Below are positions 37,892-44,595 of a DNA stretch of 64,000 bases, piece by piece. Under the pieces are notes generated by a model that worked only from the letters and a program-made list of their open reading frames with translations, was not told where the DNA came from and did not search any database. This stretch comes from Hyalangium ruber (lineage in GTDB: Bacteria; Myxococcota; Myxococcia; Myxococcales; Myxococcaceae). The position numbers and the translations under genes were made by a program. Each line of letters opens with the position of its first letter. Position 1 is the stretch's first letter. The stretch is from positions 620,001-684,000 of the forward strand of contig NZ_JAXIVS010000004.1 in NCBI RefSeq assembly GCF_034259325.1, given 5' to 3'.

Positions 37892-38983
37892 ATGACGACC
37901 CCGCGCCTGTCTCCGCTCTTCGACGCGCTCCTGGCCGAGAAGGGCAGCGATCTGCACCTGAGCATCGGCCATCCTCCGCTGGGCCGCATCCGTGGGGAGC
38001 TGACGCCCCTGCGCGAGGCGCCGCTCACGGCCTCCGAGGTGGAGGCACTGCTCTTCGAGCTCCTCAGCCCGGAGCAGAAGCACCAGCTCACCGAGGCGAT
38101 GGACCTGGACTTCTCCTACAGCTACGGGACGAAGGCCCGCTTCCGCGCCAACTGCTTCCACAAGGTGACGGGGCTGGCGGCGGTGTTCCGTCCCCTGCCG
38201 GGCAAGGTGCCTTCGCTTGCGGAGCTGAGCGTGCCAGAGGCGGTGCGCAAGCTGGCCGAGCGCCGGGGCGGACTGGTCCTCGTCACCGGCCCGAAGGGCA
38301 GTGGCAGGTCCACCACGCTGGCGGCGATGGTCCACCACATCAACCAGACGCGCCACGTCCACATCCTCACGCTCGAGGAGCCGGTGGAGTTCATCCACGA
38401 GCCGGCGAAGGCGCAGGTGACCCAGCGCGAGGTGGGGCCGCACGCCGCCAGCTTCGCCGCGGCCCTGCGCTCGGCGGAGCGCGAGGATGCGAACGTCGTA
38501 CACGTCGGAGAGCTGTGTACTCCGGAGACGATTCGGCAGGCGCTGGAGCTCGCGGACGCGGGCGTGCTGGTGCTGGCCTCAGCGCACACACTTGGCGCTT
38601 CGGCCACGATCGAGCGCCTCCTTAGTGCGTTCCCCGAGGAGGAGCAGCCGGGGATTCGTGGAAGGTTGGCGGACAACCTCGCGGGCATCCTCTCGCAGCA
38701 GCTCGTCCGCACGGCGGATGGCAAGGGGCGCGTGGTGGCGATGGAGGTGCTCCTTGGCGGCGGCGCCATCGCTGCGTTGATCCGCGAGGGCAACCTGTCC
38801 CCGCTCGCCGGCAAGTCGCAGCCGCTCGACCAGCACCTGGAGAAGCTGGTGGCGGCGGGAACGGTGGCGCCCGAGGCCGCGCTGGAGAAGGCACAGGACC
38901 GCGAGGCCTTCACCAAGACGCTCCAGCGCCTCAAGCCGGGCTTCGTTCCACCCGCGACAAGCACCCCTGTACCGCAGTCGTAG
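37892..38983 (+). CDS. PilT-like protein with degenerate ATPase motifs
   Basis: The 363-aa protein has the size and domain order of PilT: an N-terminal PAS-like domain with KGSDLHLSIGHPP, then a RecA-like core with LTLEEPVEFIHE and VTQREVG. Two key sites are altered. The P-loop reads GPKGSGRSTT, with Arg139 where the nucleotide-binding Lys should be. The Walker B/Arg-finger region reads VVHVGELCTPETI, so the Arg-Asp pair of the usual GE(L/M)RDLETI is Cys209-Thr210. Glu207 is kept. It is probably weak or inactive as an ATPase and may work as a regulatory partner of the protein encoded 10 bp upstream. Confidence 0.82.
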   Translation: MTTPRLSPLFDALLAEKGSDLHLSIGHPPLGRIRGELTPLREAPLTASEVEALLFELLSPEQKHQLTEAMDLDFSYSYGTKARFRANCFHKVTGLAAVFRPLPGKVPSLAELSVPEAVRKLAERRGGLVLVTGPKGSGRSTTLAAMVHHINQTRHVHILTLEEPVEFIHEPAKAQVTQREVGPHAASFAAALRSAEREDANVVHVGELCTPETIRQALELADAGVLVLASAHTLGASATIERLLSAFPEEEQPGIRGRLADNLAGILSQQLVRTADGKGRVVAMEVLLGGGAIAALIREGNLSPLAGKSQPLDQHLEKLVAAGTVAPEAALEKAQDREAFTKTLQRLKPGFVPPATSTPVPQS

Positions 38984-39066
38984 TGCGTGGGAGGAAACCC
39001 TCCTCGGGTGAACACTCCTTCGCGCCCACGTCCCCTTAGGCCGCCACGCTCCTTTAGACAGCGGCC

Positions 39067-40134
39067 ATGCGCCTCACCTGCCTCCGTGGACGTGCGCCCC
39101 TGGCACTCACGTGCCTGTTGCTCCTCGTTGCCTCCTGCCGTGGCTCCCTGAGCTGCGCCAGCGGAGGCGCGCAGGCGCCCACGGGGCCGCGCGTCTATGT
39201 CAGCAACGAGGAGTCCAACGACATCTCCGTCATTGACCCGTCGACGGATCAGGTCGTCGCCACCGTCTTCGTGGGCAAGCGCCCCCGGGGGCTCCGGCTC
39301 AGCCCCGACGGCAAGACGCTCTACGTGGCCGTGAGCGGCTCGCCCCGCGCCCCTCCAGGCGTGGACGAGAGCACCCTGCCCCCTCCGGACCGGAGCGCCG
39401 ATGGCATCGCGCTCGTGGACGTGGCCACGCTCGAGCTCGTCAAGACGCTGGAGAGCGGCAATGACCCGGAGACGTTCGACATCACCCCCGACGGCAAGCA
39501 CCTGTTCGTCTCCAATGAGGATGCGGCCCTCGCCTCCGTGGTGGAGCTCGCCTCGGGCCGGGTGACGCGCACCGTACCCGTCGGCCGCGAGCCCGAGGGC
39601 GTCACCACGCGGCCCGATGGCCGGGCCGTCTACGTCACCAGCGAGCAGGACAGCCAGGTCTTCGTCCTCGACACCTCGAGCCATGAGGTGGTGGCGCGCA
39701 TCCCCACCGGTGACAGGCCTCGCTCCGTCGCCTTCACCCCGGACAGCACGCGCGCCTACATCGCCGCGGAGTTCGGCCGCACCATCACCGTGGCCGATGC
39801 CCGAGAGCACCGCGTCCTCACCACCATCCCCATCGAGCCCGCGAGCGCCAGGCCCATGGGCACCGCGCTCTCTCCGGATGGCCGGACGCTGTACGTCACC
39901 CACGGTCGCGGAAAGTCCCTCTCCTTCATCGACATCGCGAGCAACCAGGTCGTCCGCACCGTGGAGGACGTAGGCACCCGCCCCTGGGGCATCGGCGTCA
40001 GCCCCGACGGCCGCAAGCTCTACACCGCCAACGGTCCCTCCAACGATGTCGCCGTCATCGACGCCCAGTCGGGCGCGGTGCTCAAGCGCATCCGCGTGGG
40101 CACCCTGCCCTGGGGCATCGCCGTCGCACGCTAG
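39067..40134 (+). CDS. YVTN beta-propeller lipoprotein associated with PQQ-dependent catabolism
   Basis: The 355-aa protein has a lipoprotein signal (LLLLVASC, Cys24) and about seven YVTN-type blades: RVYVSNEESNDISVIDPSTD, LRLSPDGKTLYVAVS, FDITPDGKHLFVSNED and GIGVSPDGRKLYTANGPSND. This matches the propeller proteins repeatedly found beside PQQ-dependent dehydrogenases. The dehydrogenase gene follows after 123 bp on the same strand. Its role is unproven; scaffolding or cofactor/electron-partner binding at the envelope is plausible. Confidence 0.83.
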   Translation: MRLTCLRGRAPLALTCLLLLVASCRGSLSCASGGAQAPTGPRVYVSNEESNDISVIDPSTDQVVATVFVGKRPRGLRLSPDGKTLYVAVSGSPRAPPGVDESTLPPPDRSADGIALVDVATLELVKTLESGNDPETFDITPDGKHLFVSNEDAALASVVELASGRVTRTVPVGREPEGVTTRPDGRAVYVTSEQDSQVFVLDTSSHEVVARIPTGDRPRSVAFTPDSTRAYIAAEFGRTITVADAREHRVLTTIPIEPASARPMGTALSPDGRTLYVTHGRGKSLSFIDIASNQVVRTVEDVGTRPWGIGVSPDGRKLYTANGPSNDVAVIDAQSGAVLKRIRVGTLPWGIAVAR

Positions 40135-40158
40135 GCGTTGGGTCTCCCGCCCGACACC

Positions 40159-40198
40159 CTACCCTTTGGGTAGTCAACACTGTGGCTCGTACCTAGGT
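40159..40198 (+). promoter_or_regulatory. Two palindromes upstream of the PQQ dehydrogenase operon
   Basis: CTACCC-TTT-GGGTAG (40159-40173) is a perfect 6-bp inverted repeat, and ACCTAGGT (40191-40198) is a perfect 8-bp palindrome, both in the 123-bp gap before the dehydrogenase. They are placed as operator sites for the oxidation operon would be. The first could instead be a small terminator for the propeller gene. Confidence 0.35.
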
Positions 40199-40257
40199 GC
40201 AGGAAGCGAAACCGCTCACCCGAACTTCTTACAAAGAGTCCATACGCTGGAGCGCGT

Positions 40258-42150
40258 ATGCCGCTCCCCGCGCAGGACACCTCCAGCTCACCGCCCGCCC
40301 TGAACTCCGTTCTCGGGACGCGTGCGCTCCTCGTCGCGCTCGTCCTCGCGCTCCTGCCCGCCTGCAAGGACAAGAGTCCGAAGCCGCCCGCCTCTACCGC
40401 CTCGGGCGCCAAGAGCCCTCAGCTCGACAAGGCCCAGTTCGACGTCTCCCAGCTCCAGGAGGATGACACCCAGTGGGTCATGGCGGCGAAGAACCACGCC
40501 AACACCCGCTTCAGCCGCCTCACGGACATCAACGCCACCAACGTGAAGGACTTGAAGGTGGCGTGGACGTACTCCACCGGCTTCGTGCGCGGACACGAGG
40601 CCGCGCCGCTCGTGGTGGGCGACACGATGTACGTCGTCACCCCGTTTCCCAACCATCTGGTCGCGCTGGACCTCTCCAAGGAGGGCGCGCCGATGAAGTG
40701 GGTGTACGAGCCCCAGCCCTCCCCGGCCGCCCAGGGCGTGGCCTGCTGTGACCACGTCAACCGCGGCGCGGCCTACGCCGACGGGCGCCTCTTCTACAAC
40801 ACGCTCGACAACCACACCGTGGCCGTGGACGCGCAGACGGGCAAGGAGCTGTGGAAGACGAAGCTCGGCGACATCAACAAGGGCGAGACGATGACCATGG
40901 CCCCGCTGGTCGTGCGCGACAAGGTCATCGTCGGCAACAGCGGCGGCGAGTTCGGCGTGCGCGGGTGGGCGGCGGCGCTCTCCACGAAGACGGGCGCCGT
41001 GCTGTGGCGCGCCTACAGCACCGGGCCGGACTCGGACGTGCTCATCGGCCCCAACTTCAAGCCCTTCTACGAGCAGGACCGTGGCAAGGACCTGGGCGTC
41101 AAGAGCTGGCCTCCCGAGCAGTGGAAGATCGGCGGCGGCACCGTGTGGGGGTGGCTCTCGTACGACCCCGAGCTGGACCTCCTCTATTACGGCACCGGCA
41201 ACCCCGGCCCGTGGAACCCCGAGCAGCGCCCCGGCGACAACAAGTGGACGTGCGGCATCTTCGCGCGCAAGCCGGACACCGGCGAGGCCGTGTGGTTCTA
41301 CCAGTGGAGCCCGCACGATCTGTTCGACCATGACGGCATCAACGAGGCCATCATCACGAACCTCACCGTCAACGGCCAGCCGCGCAAGGTGCTCATCCAC
41401 CCCGGGCGCACCGGCTACGTGTACGTGCTGGACCGCGCCACCGGCGAGGTGCTCTCGGCCGTTCCCTTCGCGCACATCACCACCAGCAAGGGCGTGGACC
41501 TGAAGACGGGCAAGCTCGTCCCCGTGCTGGAGAAGAGCCCGGGCCTGGGCAAGACGGTGCGCGACATCTGCCCCGCGGCGCCGGGCGCCAAGGACTGGTC
41601 CCCCGCCGCCTTCTCGCCGCAGACGGGGCTGCTCTACATCCCCGGCAACAACCTCTGCCAGGACGAGCAGGGCCTGGAGGCCAACTACATCGCCGGCACA
41701 CCGTACCTCGGCGCCAACGTGCGGATGTACCCGGGCCCTGGCGGCAATGGCGGCGAGTTCATCGCCTGGGATGTCCTCAACGGGAAGAAGGTGTGGAGCA
41801 TCCCCGAGCTGTTCCCCGTCTTCAGCGGCGCGCTGGTCACCGCCGGGGACGTGGTCTTCTACGGAACGATGGATGGCTGGTTCAAGGCGCTCCACGCGCG
41901 CACCGGCCAAGAGCTGTGGAAGTTCAAGGTGGGCTCCGGAATCATCGGCCAGCCCATCACCTTCCGAGGACCGGACGGCACGCAGTACGTCTCCGTGCTC
42001 TCCGGCGTGGGGGGCTGGGCCGGCGCCATCGTCGCGGGCCAGTTGGATCCACGCGACCAGAGCGCCGCGCTGGGCTTCGCCAACGCCATGAAGGAGCTGC
42101 CCAAGTACACCACCCGGGGCGGCATGCTCTACACCTTCCGCCTGCCATGA
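40258..42150 (+). CDS. PQQ-dependent methanol/ethanol-family dehydrogenase with lanthanide-type D-x-D motif
   Basis: The 630-aa quinoprotein is an eight-bladed propeller that would oxidise an alcohol in the periplasm and pass electrons to cytochrome c. The adjacent-Cys disulfide of the family is C163-C164 (GVACCDH). Metal/PQQ ligands by motif are Glu231 (GGEFG), Asn315 (GTGNPGPWN) and catalytic Asp357 in FDHDGIN. Asp359, two residues on, is the extra Asp that marks lanthanide enzymes (XoxF, ExaF); calcium enzymes of the MxaF type have Ala there. The N-terminus has an unusual lipoprotein-like signal (LALLPAC, Cys36). The start at 40258 has GGAG about 5 nt upstream. It heads a series of overlapping genes. 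Confidence 0.88.
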   Translation: MPLPAQDTSSSPPALNSVLGTRALLVALVLALLPACKDKSPKPPASTASGAKSPQLDKAQFDVSQLQEDDTQWVMAAKNHANTRFSRLTDINATNVKDLKVAWTYSTGFVRGHEAAPLVVGDTMYVVTPFPNHLVALDLSKEGAPMKWVYEPQPSPAAQGVACCDHVNRGAAYADGRLFYNTLDNHTVAVDAQTGKELWKTKLGDINKGETMTMAPLVVRDKVIVGNSGGEFGVRGWAAALSTKTGAVLWRAYSTGPDSDVLIGPNFKPFYEQDRGKDLGVKSWPPEQWKIGGGTVWGWLSYDPELDLLYYGTGNPGPWNPEQRPGDNKWTCGIFARKPDTGEAVWFYQWSPHDLFDHDGINEAIITNLTVNGQPRKVLIHPGRTGYVYVLDRATGEVLSAVPFAHITTSKGVDLKTGKLVPVLEKSPGLGKTVRDICPAAPGAKDWSPAAFSPQTGLLYIPGNNLCQDEQGLEANYIAGTPYLGANVRMYPGPGGNGGEFIAWDVLNGKKVWSIPELFPVFSGALVTAGDVVFYGTMDGWFKALHARTGQELWKFKVGSGIIGQPITFRGPDGTQYVSVLSGVGGWAGAIVAGQLDPRDQSAALGFANAMKELPKYTTRGGMLYTFRLP

Positions 42151-42965
42151 GGATGCCCGTGATCGCCCAGACGCTCGCGGTCCTGCTCCTGCTGGGAGCC
42201 GCGCCCTCCACCGAGCCGCCCGCCGCGCCGCCCGAGCGCGTGCTGCGCGTGTGCGCGGACCCCAACAACCTGCCCTTCTCCAACCAGCGCCAGGAGGGCC
42301 TGGAGAACCGGCTCGCCGAGCTGCTCGCGCGCGAGCTGAAGGCCACCGTGCAATACACGTGGTGGGCCCAGCGCCGTGGCTTCATCCGCAACACCCTCAA
42401 GGCGGGCCTGTGCGACGTGGTGCTCGGAGTGCCCGCGGACTTCGAGCTGGCGCTCACCACGCGGCCCTACTACCGCTCCACCTACGTCTTCGTGTACCGC
42501 AAGGACCGAGGGCTGAAGCTGGGCTCGCTGGAGGATGAGGCGCTGCGCACGCTGAAGGTCGGCGTCCACCTGATCGGCGACGACATGGCCAACACGCCGC
42601 CCGCGCACGCGCTCGCCCGGCGCGGCATCGTGAACAACGTCGTCGGCTACACCCTCTATGGCGACTACACGCAGGAGAACCCGCCCTCGGCGCTCATCGA
42701 AGCGGTGCGCCGGGGCGAGGTGGACGTGGCCATCGCCTGGGGGCCCCTGGCTGGCTACTTCGCCCTGCGGCCCGGGCCGGAACTGGAGGTCGTGCCCGTC
42801 CAGCCTCGCAAGGACACCGCCACCGGGCTGCCCTTCGTGTTCGACATCTCCGTGGGCGTGCGTCGCGGGGACAAGGCGCTGAAGGCGGAGCTGGAAGCCG
42901 CGCTCTCCCGCCGCCGCCCCGAGGTGGAGGCGCTGCTCACCGAGTACGGCGTGCCTCGTCCCTGA
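42147..42965 (+). CDS. Quinoprotein dehydrogenase-associated periplasmic binding-protein-like protein (XoxJ/MoxJ-like)
   Basis: The 272-aa exported protein has a signal peptide and an amino-acid-binding-protein (SBP_bac_3) fold: LRVCADPNNLPFSNQRQEGL, then GLCDVVLGVPADFELALTT. The start ATG overlaps the dehydrogenase stop (ATGA). Homologues beside PQQ dehydrogenases (MxaJ/XoxJ) are thought to help activate or assemble the dehydrogenase rather than import a substrate. No ABC permease is linked here, which supports that reading. Confidence 0.86.
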   Translation: MRMPVIAQTLAVLLLLGAAPSTEPPAAPPERVLRVCADPNNLPFSNQRQEGLENRLAELLARELKATVQYTWWAQRRGFIRNTLKAGLCDVVLGVPADFELALTTRPYYRSTYVFVYRKDRGLKLGSLEDEALRTLKVGVHLIGDDMANTPPAHALARRGIVNNVVGYTLYGDYTQENPPSALIEAVRRGEVDVAIAWGPLAGYFALRPGPELEVVPVQPRKDTATGLPFVFDISVGVRRGDKALKAELEAALSRRRPEVEALLTEYGVPRP

Positions 42966-42976
42966 AGGAAGCCCTC

Positions 42977-43531
42977 ATGCACGCGCTCCCCGCCCGACAC
43001 TTCCTCCCGTGCCTCTGCCTGCTGGGCCTGGTGCTTGGCTCGTGCGAGCGGGAGCACCGCCGCTTCCAAGAGCTGGCGCCCTCCTCGCGCCCGGCGGACG
43101 CCGTCCAGATGAGCGAGCTGCAACCCGGCGAGCCCACGCCACGCCCTCAAACCCAGGCCCAGTACGAGGAGAACGCCTACGCCCTCAACGAGGGCAAGCG
43201 GCTCTACCAGTGGTTCAACTGCTCGGGCTGCCATGCCCAGGGTGGAGGCGGCATGGGCCCTCCTCTCATGGACGCCAAGTGGCGCTATGGCAGCGAGCCG
43301 GAGAACATCTACGCCACCATCGTGGAGGGACGCCCCAACGGCATGCCCTCCTACCGGGGGAAGATTCCCGACCAGCAGGTCTGGCAGATCGTCGCCTATG
43401 TGCGCTCGATGAGCGGGCTGCTGCGCACGGATGTGGCGCCCAGCCGCGCCGACTCGCTCAGCGTCAAGCCCCCGGAGGCGATGAAGGCCGAGGAGAAGCC
43501 CACTCCCGCGCCGGTGGAGCAGGAGCGATGA
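42977..43531 (+). CDS. Class I cytochrome c lipoprotein, probable electron acceptor of the dehydrogenase
   Basis: The 184-aa protein has a lipoprotein signal (GLVLGSC, Cys23) and one heme c site (FNCSGCHAQGGGG), with Met ligand in GMPSYRGKI. Its position directly after the dehydrogenase and its partner matches cytochrome cL/XoxG genes, which take electrons from the quinoprotein. A Pro/Glu-rich tail follows the heme domain. Its stop overlaps the start of oxidase subunit II (ATGA), tying acceptor and oxidase together. Confidence 0.85.
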   Translation: MHALPARHFLPCLCLLGLVLGSCEREHRRFQELAPSSRPADAVQMSELQPGEPTPRPQTQAQYEENAYALNEGKRLYQWFNCSGCHAQGGGGMGPPLMDAKWRYGSEPENIYATIVEGRPNGMPSYRGKIPDQQVWQIVAYVRSMSGLLRTDVAPSRADSLSVKPPEAMKAEEKPTPAPVEQER

Positions 43532-44595
43532 AGGGGTGGGCCCTGCTCTGCGCGCTCCTGCTGGCGGGCTGCCGGGGAGCCGCCCAGTCCGTGCTGGAGC
43601 CCGCGGGCCCCAGCGCGGCGCGCATCCACGCGCTGTGGAACGTCTTCCTGGCGATCTGCACGGGCGTCTTCGTCCTCGTGGTGGTGACGATGCTGCTGGC
43701 CGTGCTCCGCCGCCGCGTGGATCCGGAGATCGGCTCCAGCCCTCCGGAGGTGGACGCGGAGGCCCTGCTCCCCAAGGAGAAGCGCGCCCACCTTCACGCG
43801 AAGGCCGTGGAGCCCGCCACCGAGCGCCGACTGGCCCAGTGGGTGGCCACCGCCGCGGCGTTGACGGTGGTGCTCCTGCTGGTGCTGCTGGTGACCAACA
43901 CGCTCACGGGCAAGGCCCTGGCGGCGCTGCGCTCCGAGCATGCGCTGGAGGTGGAGGTGGTGGGCCACCAGTGGTGGTGGGAGTTCAAGTACCGCGACCC
44001 CGAGCCCTCGCGGCTGCTCAATACCGCCAATGAGCTGCACATCCCCGTGGGCCGGCCCGTGGCCCTGAAGCTCACCTCGCGCGACGTCATCCACAGCTTC
44101 TGGGTGCCCAACCTCGCCGGCAAGCGGGACCTCATCCCCGGCCAGGAGAACACCCTGCTCCTGCAAGCGGACAAGCCCGGCGTCTACCGCGGGCTGTGCG
44201 CCGAGTTCTGCGGCCACCAGCACGCGAAGATGGCCTTCCTCGTGGTGGCCGAGCCGCCCGAGGCGTTCGAGAAGTGGCGCGAGCACCAGCTCCAGCCCGC
44301 CGCGCCGCCGATGGAGCTGCTCACCCAGCGCGGCCAGCAGGTGTTCCTCACCGGCCCGTGCGTGCTGTGCCACGCCATCCAGGGCACGAGCGCCTCGGCC
44401 ACGGTGGGCCCCAACCTCACGCACCTCGCCAGCCGTCAGACGCTCGCCGCCGCCACGCTGCCCAATGTGCGCGGCCACCTCGCGGGGTGGATCCTCAACT
44501 CGCAGAGCCTCAAGCCGGGGAACAAGATGCCGCCCATCACCCTGCCACCGGAGGACCTGCACGCGCTGCTGGCTTACCTGGAGAGCCTGAAATGA
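43528..44595 (+). CDS. coxB: Cytochrome c oxidase subunit II with C-terminal cytochrome c domain
   Basis: The 355-aa protein has a lipoprotein-type signal (LLLAGC) and two membrane helices (about 30-50 and 98-120). The cupredoxin domain has the aromatic patch HQWWWEFKY and a complete CuA site: Cys224, Glu226, Cys228, His232 and Met235 in CAEFCGHQHAKM. A fused class I cytochrome c domain (about 270-355) carries CVLCH. This is a caa3-type layout, receiving electrons directly from the preceding cytochrome. It is coupled to neighbours by 4-bp overlaps on both sides. Confidence 0.92.
   Translation: MKGWALLCALLLAGCRGAAQSVLEPAGPSAARIHALWNVFLAICTGVFVLVVVTMLLAVLRRRVDPEIGSSPPEVDAEALLPKEKRAHLHAKAVEPATERRLAQWVATAAALTVVLLLVLLVTNTLTGKALAALRSEHALEVEVVGHQWWWEFKYRDPEPSRLLNTANELHIPVGRPVALKLTSRDVIHSFWVPNLAGKRDLIPGQENTLLLQADKPGVYRGLCAEFCGHQHAKMAFLVVAEPPEAFEKWREHQLQPAAPPMELLTQRGQQVFLTGPCVLCHAIQGTSASATVGPNLTHLASRQTLAAATLPNVRGHLAGWILNSQSLKPGNKMPPITLPPEDLHALLAYLESLK

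Noticed and set aside
35848-38503. Two long minus-strand open frames opposite the PilT-like genes
   Set aside because: They are mirror-frame artefacts of Leu/Arg/Gly-rich composition; the plus strand has clear PilT motifs in both genes.
42147-42965. An amino-acid ABC transporter based on the binding-protein-like gene
   Set aside because: No permease or ATPase is adjacent, and the position behind a PQQ dehydrogenase matches the XoxJ/MxaJ accessory class.
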